From positions 16,857 to 80,856 of the forward strand of contig NZ_SJEW01000012.1 in NCBI RefSeq assembly GCF_005930475.1: a stretch of 64,000 nucleotides of DNA, read 5' to 3'. The position numbers were made by a program, and so were the translations under genes. The notes under the pieces were generated by a model. That model saw only the letters and a program-made list of their open reading frames with translations. It ran no database searches and was not told the origin of the DNA. Positions within the stretch are counted from its first letter, which is position 1; every line of letters starts with the position of its first letter. This stretch comes from Modestobacter altitudinis (GTDB lineage: Bacteria; Actinomycetota; Actinomycetes; Mycobacteriales; Geodermatophilaceae). Shown here one piece after another: positions 49,480-58,900 of this stretch.

Positions 49480-50587
49480 GAGCCGGACTCCTCCTGTGAA
49501 AGGAACGGGCCGGTTTCGCCTCTGCTCACCGCCGGGCTAAGGCGACCAATTGCGCCCGGCGGGTCATCGCTTCCCCGTTGTGCAGGTACTGATGGACGGC
49601 GCGGAGTCGGTGACGATGTGCCACCAGCCCCTGCCCGGGTGCCACCCGGTCGGCTGACCGAAGACCCCCGCGACGACCCGCCATCACTCAGCGTGTTCAT
49701 CACTCAGGGACTTTTGTACCGGAGAGGGCCAGTTCTGTAAACCGGATCTTGGTGCGTTCACTCGCACCGGTGGTGATGTTCACGCCGCCTTGACACTGGT
49801 CACAACGCTGCTTTTGAGGCGGGGCGAACGCATTCCGTACTGACACCAAGCCATAACGTCACCACTGATCGCGACGGCCTGCCATCGCTCAGGTGATCAA
49901 CAATGACGCTACGGACAGTGCTGATCACACTTCGTGACTGCGAACGGCGGGTTCCCCGACAACTGGCGGTCACGGCTCGCGGACGTGAACCGCATGCGGA
50001 GTCGGATACGTAGCCGCGAGCGGTATTCCCGCACTGCGGCAGCCGGTGGGGCGATGAAGAGCACGCCGGGCGTCAGGGCATGACCGAGGTCACGCCCTGG
50101 CGGTGGCCTTCCGGGCGCGCAGTCGCCTGACGAGGCAGCCCGATGCGGTGAGGTCCGCGCCCCGACGATGGCCCAGGCCTTGTCGATGCCGGCGCGGCCG
50201 CTGGGGCGCAGGTGCCGCAGGATTCCCAGCGGCAGGGCGCGAGACACAGGTGCGCTCGCTGGAGCGCCGGGTCGCAAGGTGTACGCGCCGACGATGGCCG
50301 TGAACGTAGGCGGCCGGGGTGGAGGGGGCGACCGACATGCGGGCCAGGTTGCAAGGGCCGTTCCGGTTCCGCACGGCCTCGCAGCGGGCGCCACCATCCG
50401 GGCGACCTGGCCGGACGCCGTCCACAGGGGGGCGGTGCGGCTGGGTCGGCTGGGACGGGCGAGACGACGCGCCGTGACGGCTCAGTCACCTGACGGGTTG
50501 AGGGCGCCGTATCGCGTTAGCGTCCGCTCGCCCTCCTGCGAGAACGCTCGCGCCGCTGGGGGAGGGCCGCAGCGAAAGGCAGGGCCC
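49480..50587. other. Gene-poor 1.1-kb stretch
   Basis: No convincing coding sequence was found on either strand. The part at about 49720-49930 is clearly less GC-rich than its surroundings and contains CATCACTCAG at 49682-49691 and 49698-49707 and CATCGCTCAG at 49883-49892, possible regulator sites upstream of the GT2 gene. The rest (49930-50587) is GC-rich with only low-complexity shadow frames. It may contain promoters, a small RNA or degraded sequence. Confidence 0.5.
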
Positions 50588-50881
50588 GTGCGCGGTCTCC
50601 AGGTTGGTCTGTCTCCGTCGGTCGTTCCGGCGGGGGGCTCCGTCGTCATCGGGGGCAGCGTGCTGCTGTTTGCCCCGGCCGCCGACCGGGCCGCGGCCCG
50701 TCGCGCTGCTGCGTCGCGCACCTCGGTCCGGCAGGCGATGGCTCCTGCCGCCATGGCCAAGCCCTGCTCGTGCGGGCACGGCAAGCAGGCCCACGAGCAC
50801 TACCGCCGGGGCAGCGACTGCGCGATGTGCTCGTGCGCCAAGTACTCGCGGCCGTTCCTCAGCCGCTTCCTCGCGCGCTGA
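50588..50881 (+). CDS. Small Cys/His-cluster protein, paralogue 3
   Basis: The core CSCGHGKQAHEHYRRGSDCA then MCSCAKY is nearly identical to that of paralogue 1. From GTG 50588 the product is 97 residues, with a hydrophobic stretch VVIGGSVLLFAPAA that could be a signal or membrane segment; ATG 50738 or 50753 would give just the core. The start is therefore uncertain. Its last 23 bases overlap the end of a convergent membrane-protein gene. The three copies within 3 kb suggest local duplication. Confidence 0.75.
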   Translation: MRGLQVGLSPSVVPAGGSVVIGGSVLLFAPAADRAAARRAAASRTSVRQAMAPAAMAKPCSCGHGKQAHEHYRRGSDCAMCSCAKYSRPFLSRFLAR

Positions 50882-51464
50882 CCGACCGCGCGAGCCGCAC
50901 GGTGGCGACGACGGCCGCCACCGCCACCAGCGCGAGGTAACTGCGCTCGGACACCCGGACCCACGCCTCGGTCCACGGGAAGAGCAGTGGTGCGCCCGGC
51001 CCGGAGGCGAGGTCCCGGACCAGGTGCAGCAGGACGCCGGTGGCGAGGCCGACCAGCGGGATGCGCCAGCGCCGGACCGCCGCTGCGCCGGCGAGCAGCA
51101 CGGCCGCGGTGATCAGCGAGTGGGTGACCGGCCGGCCCCCGCCCTCGGCGGCGATGCCCGGCCAGAACGAGTAGAGCGGCACGTGGTCGATGTCCAGCAG
51201 GACCGACCCGGCCAGCGCCCACGGTGCGAGCGCGCAGGCGCGCCAGGGGAGCAGTGTCGCCAGCAGCAGCGCGGCGGTGACGAGGTGGCCGGGCTCGTCG
51301 ATCAGCCCGGCGAGGACGACCGGCCAGTGCCGGTAGGCCAGTGCGGCGTCCAGCGCGACCACGAACAGCAGGCCGCAGAAGGGCAGCAGCACGATCCAGC
51401 GCGACGAGCCGACGGCCTCGAGCCAACGCGGCGTCGCTCGTGGCGGCGCGGAGGGCCGGGTCAC
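50859..51464 (-). CDS. YdjM-like membrane-bound metal-dependent hydrolase
   Basis: The 201-residue protein has about five hydrophobic segments and the family motifs IDEPGHLVTAALLL, GSVLLDIDHVPLYSFWPG (Asp-x-Asp-His) and GGRPVTHSLITAAVLL, followed by LLHLVRDL. This is the YdjM/LexA-regulated membrane hydrolase type, whose substrate is unknown. The start is GTG 51464. It is convergent with and slightly overlaps paralogue 3 of the Cys/His proteins. Confidence 0.78.
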   Translation of the reverse strand: MTRPSAPPRATPRWLEAVGSSRWIVLLPFCGLLFVVALDAALAYRHWPVVLAGLIDEPGHLVTAALLLATLLPWRACALAPWALAGSVLLDIDHVPLYSFWPGIAAEGGGRPVTHSLITAAVLLAGAAAVRRWRIPLVGLATGVLLHLVRDLASGPGAPLLFPWTEAWVRVSERSYLALVAVAAVVATVRLARSVSARGSG

Positions 51465-51783
51465 CGGCAGCAGGGCATGGACGGGCTCGTCACGGGAGAA
51501 GCTCGGCGCACAGTTCCGGCACCGTACCTGGTCTCACCGGGGACCTGCTGTGGTCCGCCGGCTCGCGCGTGCGTCGCGGGATCCGCCTCGACGGCGCTCC
51601 CTCCTCGGGGTGACGGCAGTCGCCCGGACCTGTTCCGCGCAGCCCTCCGCGCCTGATCGTGAGGTTACTGCCGGGGAGCTACGTCGGCGGCCAGGTCCAT
51701 CACCTCGCGCAGTGTCGCGCCCGACCTCGGCTGGAGCCACGTCCGTGGTGCCCCTCCCCCGCGCATGTGCAAGGGGGAGCGTC

Positions 51784-52593
51784 GTGGGCGAAGTGCGGGG
51801 GCCTGTCCTGCTGGACGAGCGCAGATGGGCAGTGAACGTCGCCAGTCATCTCCGGGAGGCGCTCCTGACCGGCCGTGGTGCCCGGGTCACCTGGTACAAC
51901 CACGCCTCCGTCCTGCGGTCGATCGACGCGGACGTCGACGTGTCCCGGTTCGACCACGTCGGCATCGACGGCTTCTTCCTCCGGTGGCTGGCCGCTCCGG
52001 GTGCGCCCCGCACGAGCGCCGACCTGGTGCTCCCCGTGCTCCTGGGCTCCTTGCCGCCCGGTGCTCGGGTCGCGCTGATCGGCAGTCGCGCCGAGAACCT
52101 CGCCGCGGCCAAGGAGACCCTCGAGGCACTGCCCTCCGCTCCGGCCGTCGTCTTCACCTGCGACGGGTTCGAGGAGCTGCTCCCGCCGAACCAGATGGCG
52201 ACCCGACTCCGCGCCCTCGGGGTCGACGTGGTCGTCCTCGGGCTGGGTGCCCCGCGCCAGGACTCCTACCTCCTGGAACTGGTCGAACACGGGATGACCG
52301 AGCAGGTCCTCGTCACCGCAGGCGGTTGGCTCGACCAGGTCAGCGATCCGACCTACTACCCGCCGTGGGCCTACCGGCTCAAGCTGAACTGGCTGTTCCG
52401 TGTCCTGCGCGAGCCAGGCCGGCTGTGGCGTCGCTACACGGTCGAGGCAGTCCGCGGCATCCGCTCTGCCGATGTCGTCCGTGGCTACCTGCGCGAGCAG
52501 GGGCGCCGGCCCTACGAGGCCATGGTGGCGGCATCTCTCGCCGGCGCACCGACCCATCTGGCTCACGTGCCGTCGCACCCGGTGGCGATGTGA
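51784..52593 (+). CDS. WecG/TagA/CpsF family glycosyltransferase
   Basis: The 269-residue GT26 protein has TWYNHASVLRSI, FDHVGIDGFFLRWL, VALIGSRAENL, VVLGLGAPRQDSYLLE (about residues 155-170) and the C-terminal WAYRLKLNWLFRVLREPGRLWRRY, which matches the conserved W-x-x-R...P-x-R-L-x-R end. Relatives add N-acetylmannosamine or a similar sugar to a lipid-linked intermediate. GTG 51784 follows AAGGGGGAG. It is the first gene of the exopolysaccharide operon and overlaps the next gene by four bases. Confidence 0.88.
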   Translation: MGEVRGPVLLDERRWAVNVASHLREALLTGRGARVTWYNHASVLRSIDADVDVSRFDHVGIDGFFLRWLAAPGAPRTSADLVLPVLLGSLPPGARVALIGSRAENLAAAKETLEALPSAPAVVFTCDGFEELLPPNQMATRLRALGVDVVVLGLGAPRQDSYLLELVEHGMTEQVLVTAGGWLDQVSDPTYYPPWAYRLKLNWLFRVLREPGRLWRRYTVEAVRGIRSADVVRGYLREQGRRPYEAMVAASLAGAPTHLAHVPSHPVAM

Positions 52594-54851
52594 CGAGCAC
52601 GCGTGACCGCCCGGTCGGGAGCGACGGGGAGACGAGTCTCGCGGACGTCGTCATCGGCATCGTGACGTACCGCCGACCCGAACCGCTGCGGGCGCTGTTG
52701 CAGCGACTCGCCGAACTGGACTCCCCGGCGGACCGGACGCAGCAGGTGCTGCTGCTCGTCGTCGACAACTCGCCGGACTCGGAGGCGCGTCCCGTCGTTG
52801 CGACAGCGACCCTGCCCGACCGGTTCACCGTCCAGTACGTGCCGCACGGAGCGGGCAACATCGCCAGCGGTCGCAACGCCGTGCTGACGCACGCGGTCGG
52901 GCGCGCACCGTTCCTCGCGCTCATCGACGACGACGAACTGCCTGATGCCGACTGGCTGGACCGGCTGCTCGACGCCCAGCAGCGCACCTCAGCCGAGCTC
53001 GTCATCGGCCCTGTCCTGGCCGACTACCCGACCGAAGCGCCGCAGTGGGTGCGGCGACCGGTCTTCCACTCGGTGGCCGGCGACGGCCCTGGCTGGGTCG
53101 CGGAGGCCCACGCAGGCAACCTGCTGCTGTCCACCGGCCTGGTCGAGCGGCATGGCCTGCGCTTCGACGAGACGTTGGGGCGATCCGGTGGGGAGGACCA
53201 GTTGTTCTCCCGCCAGGCGGTGGCGGCCGGGGCACGCATCTGGTTCGAGCCGTCCGCCGTCGTCCACGAACCGGTTCCGTCCGATCGGCTGTCCGTGCGG
53301 TACCTGCTCCGCCGGGAGTACCGGAAGGGCGGGACGCTCGGGATCCTCGACCGGTCACGGCCCGGCTGGCCTGCGGGCCGGCCGGTGCGGCGTGTCCTGG
53401 TCGCCGGTTACTGGGCCGCCGCCGGGCTGACCGCCGTGGTGCGCGCCGTCGTGGCGCGTGACCGGGCCCGGACGGTCGAGGGGCTGATGAAGGTGACGCG
53501 CGCAGCGGGCATGGTCGATGGTCTGCGCGGACGCACCTACGACCTCTACGGGACAGCGCCGGCGCAGGAGACCGAGCGACCCCGCGTGGCCGTCGTCGCC
53601 GCCGAGGGGCCGGAGTACCAGCGAGCCGGTCACGGCCAGCACCTCCGCGGCATCCTCGCCCACCACCGCGACGTCGGCCACGACGTCGTCGTGCTGCTCA
53701 CCGGCTCGCGCGCGGGCTTCCTCGTCCGACGGGCAGGGCAGGACGGACTGACCTACCGCGCGCCGGGCCTGCTGACCGTCGGCGGCTGGCAGGTGGTCAC
53801 CAGCCCGGCAGCGGTCGCCGGACACGTGGCCTGGGCCGTCTTCCGGCGGTTGCCGCACCGTGTGCAGACGGCGGTGGACCGGGTCCGGACCGCGCGGCGG
53901 TCCCGCGCCGAGGTCGACCACGTCCTGGGGACGTGGCTCGATCCGGCGACGTCCCACTGGGTGGCCCGGGAACTGGCGACCGTGGCTCCGGAGGTGGTCC
54001 TGTTCAACACCGTCTTCTCCGTGCCCGACCCGTTGCTCCTCCCGCCCTCGGTCCGGGTGACGGGGGTGATCAGCCACGACGTGGTGCACGAACGCGCCAG
54101 CAGCTTCCGCGCTGCGGGGCACCGGGTCGACCCGGCTGGCTTCGCCGCCGAGCACGAGGCCGCTGTGCTCGCCCGGATGGACCTGGTCCTGGCCATCCAG
54201 TGGGACGACGTGGCGACCCTCGCCGCCCTCGCTCCTGGTGCGGCCGTCGTCGTGACGCCCGTCGTGGTGGACGTCGAACCGGTGGTGCGCGAGCGGGCCC
54301 GATCGGGGCGCTGCCTGTTCATCGGGAGCGGCTCGTTGCACAACGTCGAGGCCCTCCAGTGGTTCCTGCGCGCGATCTGGCCGGAGGTGCGCCGCCGCCG
54401 GCCGGACGCTGAGCTGCACGTCGTCGGCACCGTGTGCGCCCGGCTCGCGAGCGTCCCGGCCGGGGTGGTCCTGCGCGGAGAGGTGCGGTCGCTGGCCGAG
54501 GAGTACGAGCAGGCGTCGGTGGCTGTCGCGCCGCTGCGCGCAGGGAGCGGGCTGAAGGTGAAGGTCGTGGAGGCGCTCTGCCACGGCGTGCCGACCGTGA
54601 CCACGAGCGTCGGGGCGCAGGGCCTGGGCGGACTGCGGCCGGCTCCCTACCGGCTCGCCGACTCGGCCGGGGAGTTCACCGACGCCGTGGTCGAGCTGCT
54701 CGCCGACGGCCCGGCTCGCCGAGAGGTGGAGAGTGCTGCACGCGCGGCTGCCGGGCTCTTCTCCGCAGGTCAGGCGTACGCGGAACTGGACCGGTACCTG
54801 GCGCGGGTCGGGGTGGGCAGCGAGCCGGCAGGGGTTGTCCTGGCGACCTGA
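52590..54851 (+). CDS. Two-domain glycosyltransferase (GT2 fused to GT4)
   Basis: The 753-residue protein joins two enzymes. Residues about 15-330 are a GT2 domain (VVIGIVTYRRPEPLRALLQRL, VDNSPDS, LALIDDDELPDADWL, GGEDQLFSRQAVAAG). Residues about 340-750 are a GT4-type domain with a GT-B C-terminal half (RCLFIGSGSLHNVEALQWFL, ELHVVGTV, LRGEVRSLAEEYEQASVAVAPLRAGSGLKVKVVEALCHGVPTVTT, including the E-x7-E-type motif region). It could add two sugars in succession to the repeat unit. It starts at GTG 52590, coupled to the WecG-type gene. Confidence 0.88.
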   Translation: MTSTRDRPVGSDGETSLADVVIGIVTYRRPEPLRALLQRLAELDSPADRTQQVLLLVVDNSPDSEARPVVATATLPDRFTVQYVPHGAGNIASGRNAVLTHAVGRAPFLALIDDDELPDADWLDRLLDAQQRTSAELVIGPVLADYPTEAPQWVRRPVFHSVAGDGPGWVAEAHAGNLLLSTGLVERHGLRFDETLGRSGGEDQLFSRQAVAAGARIWFEPSAVVHEPVPSDRLSVRYLLRREYRKGGTLGILDRSRPGWPAGRPVRRVLVAGYWAAAGLTAVVRAVVARDRARTVEGLMKVTRAAGMVDGLRGRTYDLYGTAPAQETERPRVAVVAAEGPEYQRAGHGQHLRGILAHHRDVGHDVVVLLTGSRAGFLVRRAGQDGLTYRAPGLLTVGGWQVVTSPAAVAGHVAWAVFRRLPHRVQTAVDRVRTARRSRAEVDHVLGTWLDPATSHWVARELATVAPEVVLFNTVFSVPDPLLLPPSVRVTGVISHDVVHERASSFRAAGHRVDPAGFAAEHEAAVLARMDLVLAIQWDDVATLAALAPGAAVVVTPVVVDVEPVVRERARSGRCLFIGSGSLHNVEALQWFLRAIWPEVRRRRPDAELHVVGTVCARLASVPAGVVLRGEVRSLAEEYEQASVAVAPLRAGSGLKVKVVEALCHGVPTVTTSVGAQGLGGLRPAPYRLADSAGEFTDAVVELLADGPARREVESAARAAAGLFSAGQAYAELDRYLARVGVGSEPAGVVLAT

Positions 54852-54975
54852 TCGACCGCGCCGGCGCTCACTCCCCCGGGGCAGAGCCGACGCCGGAGTC
54901 GGCCGATCGAGAGCCGGCGCACCCATCCTTGACCGCGAGTCGGCGCCAGATCGGCGCACCTGAGAGAGGCATCTG

Positions 54976-56337
54976 GTGGAACTGCAACTGCTCGCGCAGG
55001 CCGTGCGGAGATCGTTCGTCCTGATCGTCACCTGCGTCGTGCTCGGGGCGGCGCTCGGGACGGCGGCCTGGCGCCTGCTGCCCGCCGGCTACGAGGCCTC
55101 CGCGGTGCTGGTCATGGACAGCACCGCGGTGACCGTGCCCGGGCAGGCGCCGTTCGCCGGCGACCCGGAGCGGTACGTGACCGGTGAGCTCGAGTCGCTG
55201 CAGAGCTTCTCGGCGGCAACCGCGGCCGCACAGCTGCTCGACCCGTCCCCGACCGCCCGGCAGGTGCTGAGCGACCTCCGGCTGTCGCACGTGACCGGCA
55301 GCGACGTGGTCACCGTGACGGCGGCGGCGGACTCACCGGCGGACGCGGTGGCCCTGGCCAACGCCGTGGTCGACTCCTACGTGGACCGTCGGGCGGAGGC
55401 CGCACAGTCCGCCCTGGACGGGCAGCGCGCCGCGCTGCAGGACCAGGCCGGGGAGCTGACCGACCGGCTCGCGGACGAGGCACTCTCGCCGTCGTTGGCA
55501 TCGGCGTTGCAGACCCAGTACGCACAGGTGGCGTCGGACCTCGCCGAGCTGTCCCTGCCGGGCGCGGTCCGCGACGCCACGCGGGTGGCCGACGGCGCTC
55601 GTGAGGCCGCCGCGGTGCGGCCGGTCAGCCTGCCGCTCAGCGTGCTGGGCGCGGCGGCCCTCTGCGGTCTCGTGGCGCTGCTCGTGGCGGTGACCCGGGC
55701 GGTCCGCCGCCCGCGGGTGGCGGGGGAGTGGCGGGTCGAGGAGTTGACCGGCCGCCCCGTCGAGGCCGTCTTCCGCCGGGCCGGCCGACGACCTGGTCGG
55801 GGGGTGGCACCGGCCACGCGGCTGGTCGCGCTGATGGAGCCCGTGGAGCCGGAGGACAGCCCCCTGGTGATCTCGGTCTGCGACGCGGGCGCCGCACGGG
55901 GTCGCTCCGCGGTCGTCAGCGCCCTGGCATCGCGGCTGGCAGCCGAAGGACGGCGGGTGGTCGCGGTGACCCCGCGGCGTCCGGGCGACCGGCCGCTGGT
56001 GCCGCAGGCGGAGTTGGCCGTCCACGGCGACCGCGGTTGGCAGTCAGGGACGGTCGGGACCGGCGTGACCGTCTTCTCACACCCGGAACCCGGTGAGCTC
56101 ACCGCTGAGGACTTCGTCAAGGCGCTCCCCGACTGGTCCAACGGGGCCGACGTGGTGCTCGTCGACGCCGGCTCGCTGCTGGACTCCACCTTCGCCGGTG
56201 CGGCGGTCCGGGCGAGCGGACGGGCGGTGCTCGTGGTCCCGGTCGGCGACCAGGTGGAGGCCGATCTGCGACTGGCCGTCGACGTCCTGGCGACGATGCC
56301 GGGCACCCGGCAGCACGTGGTCGTCACCACGCCGTGA
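54976..56337 (+). CDS. Wzz/CapA-like polysaccharide co-polymerase with inactive BY-kinase-like domain
   Basis: The 453-residue protein has a Wzz-type N-terminal transmembrane helix (FVLIVTCVVLGAALGTAAW), an extracytoplasmic helical region and a second helix (about residues 215-240). A cytoplasmic Rossmann-like domain follows in which the Walker A lysine is replaced (ARGRSAVVSALASRL) and Walker A' is lost, while the Walker-B-like VVLVDAGSLL remains. There is no tyrosine-rich tail. It should control chain length without kinase activity. GTG 54976 follows GAGAGAGG. Confidence 0.82.
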   Translation: MELQLLAQAVRRSFVLIVTCVVLGAALGTAAWRLLPAGYEASAVLVMDSTAVTVPGQAPFAGDPERYVTGELESLQSFSAATAAAQLLDPSPTARQVLSDLRLSHVTGSDVVTVTAAADSPADAVALANAVVDSYVDRRAEAAQSALDGQRAALQDQAGELTDRLADEALSPSLASALQTQYAQVASDLAELSLPGAVRDATRVADGAREAAAVRPVSLPLSVLGAAALCGLVALLVAVTRAVRRPRVAGEWRVEELTGRPVEAVFRRAGRRPGRGVAPATRLVALMEPVEPEDSPLVISVCDAGAARGRSAVVSALASRLAAEGRRVVAVTPRRPGDRPLVPQAELAVHGDRGWQSGTVGTGVTVFSHPEPGELTAEDFVKALPDWSNGADVVLVDAGSLLDSTFAGAAVRASGRAVLVVPVGDQVEADLRLAVDVLATMPGTRQHVVVTTP

Positions 56338-57578
56338 GCACCACCGAGGCGGTCGGGCTCACGCGGGCCGCGGGACGCGTTGAGCGCTCCGCCGCCCTGC
56401 TCCTCGCCAGCGCCTTCGTGCTGTCGCAGTGGTCGGAGTTCGTGGTTGCGCGCTGGATGGTCCGCGCCCTGCCGATCTGGGTGGTCCTGATCGTGCTGGC
56501 CCTGCCCCAGGCTCGACGCGCCCGGCTGCGCCTGTCCGTACCGCTCGCGGCCTTCGTGCTGTGGTGCCTGGTGTCCGCTACTTGGAGCGCGGATCCGACG
56601 ACCACCAGCCGCCGGCTGATCGACCTGGTCGCGCTGACCGCTGTGGGCTGGGTCGCCGGCCAGATCTGCGGTGCCTCGGTCGCGGCGAGCCTGGCCCGCA
56701 CCGTCCGCTACGTGCTGGTGGCCACGGTCGTGACGCTCCTGGTGGCCCCCGGCTGGGCGACGGCGGCGGGCGTCGACGGCGCTCCGGGCTGGCACGGGCT
56801 CTTCCCGCACAAGAACGACCTCGGGTTCTTCTGTGCCCTGGCCGCGGTCACGCTGTGGACACAGCTGCCCCGCGGCTGGCGGCGGCGGGCGTGGCTGGTC
56901 CTGACTCTCGTGCTGCTGCTCGGCAGTGCCTCGGCGAGTGCGCTGGGGGCGACCGTGGCGGCGATGGTGGTGGTGCTCTGGTCCCAGGCCCGTGACCGCC
57001 GCGCTGCAGGTGCCCGACTGATGGTGGACGTCACCGCGGCGGCAGGAGCCGGGGTGCTGACCGCAGTGGCCCTCGTCCTGCCGGACCTGTTCCTGGGCCT
57101 GCTCGGCCGGGACAGTTCACTGACCGGTCGGCGCGCCATCTGGACCGCCGTCCTGGACCAGGTGCAGCACCGGCCGCTCACCGGTCACGGGTTCGGCGGC
57201 GTGTGGGAGCTGACCTCCCCGGTGACGCTCGCCATCTGGCGGGAGTCGCGGTTCGACGCCTTCTACGCCCACAACGGGTGGCTGGACATCCGGCTGCAGG
57301 TCGGCTGGGTGGGCCTCGTGCTCCTCGTCGTCGTGCTCGCCGCGATCGCGGTCGGTGCCGTGCGGGGCGGCGGGGCGGTCGGCGCCTGGGCGCTCGGCGT
57401 GCTGGTGCTGCTGCTGCTGACGTCGATCACCGAGAGCTCCCCGTTCACCGGCAACGGCTTGCTGCTGATCGCCCTCCTGGCCGGTTGCCTCGGCCGCCCT
57501 GCCATGCGCCCCGCTACCGGACCGGGCACCGCCCACCCGGCCCTGGTGGACGAGCGACGTGAGGTGGTGACGGCGTGA
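56334..57578 (+). CDS. O-antigen ligase/polymerase (Wzy-like) membrane protein
   Basis: The 414-residue protein has about eleven hydrophobic segments and the Wzy_C motifs LFPHKNDLGFF (about residues 158-168), TGRRAIWTAVLDQVQHRPLTGHGFGGVW and FYAHNGWLDIRLQVGWVG, with the His and Arg residues typical of the large periplasmic loop. It polymerises or ligates lipid-linked repeat units. The GTG start overlaps the Wzz stop (GTGA), and the stop overlaps the Wzx start. Confidence 0.9.
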   Translation: MSTTEAVGLTRAAGRVERSAALLLASAFVLSQWSEFVVARWMVRALPIWVVLIVLALPQARRARLRLSVPLAAFVLWCLVSATWSADPTTTSRRLIDLVALTAVGWVAGQICGASVAASLARTVRYVLVATVVTLLVAPGWATAAGVDGAPGWHGLFPHKNDLGFFCALAAVTLWTQLPRGWRRRAWLVLTLVLLLGSASASALGATVAAMVVVLWSQARDRRAAGARLMVDVTAAAGAGVLTAVALVLPDLFLGLLGRDSSLTGRRAIWTAVLDQVQHRPLTGHGFGGVWELTSPVTLAIWRESRFDAFYAHNGWLDIRLQVGWVGLVLLVVVLAAIAVGAVRGGGAVGAWALGVLVLLLLTSITESSPFTGNGLLLIALLAGCLGRPAMRPATGPGTAHPALVDERREVVTA

Positions 57579-58900
57579 ACGCGCTCGGGACCGAGCAGCA
57601 CACCGACGCGCAGGACGAAGCCGCGGACCAACCCCGCGATGCGGGGGCTCGGCGACGCCGCTCTGGTCGGCTGGCCGGTGACACCGGCTGGGCCTTCGGC
57701 GCAGAGCTGCTGACGCTGGTCTCCAGCCTGCTGGCGATGTACCTGATCAGCACCCGGCTGGGCCCCGCGGACTACGGGCAGTTCGTCGGCGCGCAGGCCC
57801 TCGCGGCCACGTTGGGCATGTTCTCCTACGCGTCGGTGGGCCAGCTGCTGCTGCAGGGCGTCGTCCGCGACCGCCGGCCACCGGACGAGGTCCTCGCGCG
57901 GTGCCTCACGCTGCTCATCGGGAGCACGGCGATCGCCCTGGCGGCCGGGTTCCTGCTGCGGCCGCTGTTGTTCCCCCAGCTGGGGCTGCTGGTCTTCACG
58001 CTGCTGACGCTCGCGGAGCTGGTCGGCTCCGGTGTGGTCGCCCTCGCGGCGAGCCACCACCAGGCCCTCGACGCCTATCGCCTCTCCGTGGCGCTGCGGA
58101 TGCTGCCGCTCGTCCTGCGGGCTGCTGCCCTGCTGCTCCTGGCGACCGGGCAGGCGCTGTCCCTCCAGGCGGTGGCCTGGGCCTACGGCACGCTGGGCCT
58201 GCTCGCCGCAGTCGCCGTCCTGGTCCACCTCCGAGTGCACACCGGTCACCGGTTGCGGCTGGCGCGGCCCACGCGGCCCGACGTGCGGGACACCTTCTCG
58301 TTCTCGGCGGCGCTGCTGGCCTTCTCCGTCCACGAGGACGCAGACAAGATCCTCATGGTGCGGCTGGCAGACCCGGCGACGGCCGGGCTGTACGCGGCCG
58401 CCTACCGGGCGGTGCAGGTCGCGGTGGCCCCGCTCCGCGCGCTGCAGGCGGCGTCGCACCGGCGCTTCCTCGAGCACGACCCGGCCCGCCGAGGTGAGCA
58501 CCTCCAGCGGTCGGCCCGGTTCACTGCGGCCGGTGCTGGATACGGCTGCGTCGCTGCGGTCGCCGTGATCCTGGCGGCGCCACTCCTGCCGGTGGTGCTG
58601 GGATCGGCCTACGCCGGCTCCGTCGAGATGGTCCGCCTGCTCGCGGTCCTCGTGCTGCTGCGCGGGCTGGGCATGTTCTGCTTCAACGGGCTGATGGGGT
58701 TGCGGGCCCACGGCACGCGCCTGCTGGCCGTCGGGTCCGCGGCTGCGGTCGCGGCCGTGATGTGTGGCGTCCTCATCCCGCTGTGGTCCTGGCGTGGGGC
58801 AGTGACAGCGACGCTGGTCGCCGAGGTCGTGTTCGTGGTGCTGTCCTGGACGGCGCTGGTCCGGCTGCAGCGCCGTCATGACGCCGGGATCCCACGGTGA
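57575..58900 (+). CDS. Polysaccharide flippase (Wzx-like, MOP superfamily)
   Basis: The 441-residue protein has about twelve to fourteen hydrophobic segments with the family opening GWAFGAELLTLVSSLLAMYLISTRLGPADYGQF (about residues 38-70) and DADKILMVRLADPATAGLYAAAYRAVQVA. It exports lipid-linked repeat units across the membrane for Wzy. It has a charged N-terminal tail of about 35 residues. The gene is coupled at both ends by GTGA overlaps. Confidence 0.9.
   Translation: MNALGTEQHTDAQDEAADQPRDAGARRRRSGRLAGDTGWAFGAELLTLVSSLLAMYLISTRLGPADYGQFVGAQALAATLGMFSYASVGQLLLQGVVRDRRPPDEVLARCLTLLIGSTAIALAAGFLLRPLLFPQLGLLVFTLLTLAELVGSGVVALAASHHQALDAYRLSVALRMLPLVLRAAALLLLATGQALSLQAVAWAYGTLGLLAAVAVLVHLRVHTGHRLRLARPTRPDVRDTFSFSAALLAFSVHEDADKILMVRLADPATAGLYAAAYRAVQVAVAPLRALQAASHRRFLEHDPARRGEHLQRSARFTAAGAGYGCVAAVAVILAAPLLPVVLGSAYAGSVEMVRLLAVLVLLRGLGMFCFNGLMGLRAHGTRLLAVGSAAAVAAVMCGVLIPLWSWRGAVTATLVAEVVFVVLSWTALVRLQRRHDAGIPR

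Noticed and set aside
50090..50425. Small leftward reading frames in the gene-poor region
   Set aside because: The products are Arg/Pro-rich, with no domain and no convincing ribosome-binding site; several frames overlap on both strands, as expected by chance at this GC content.
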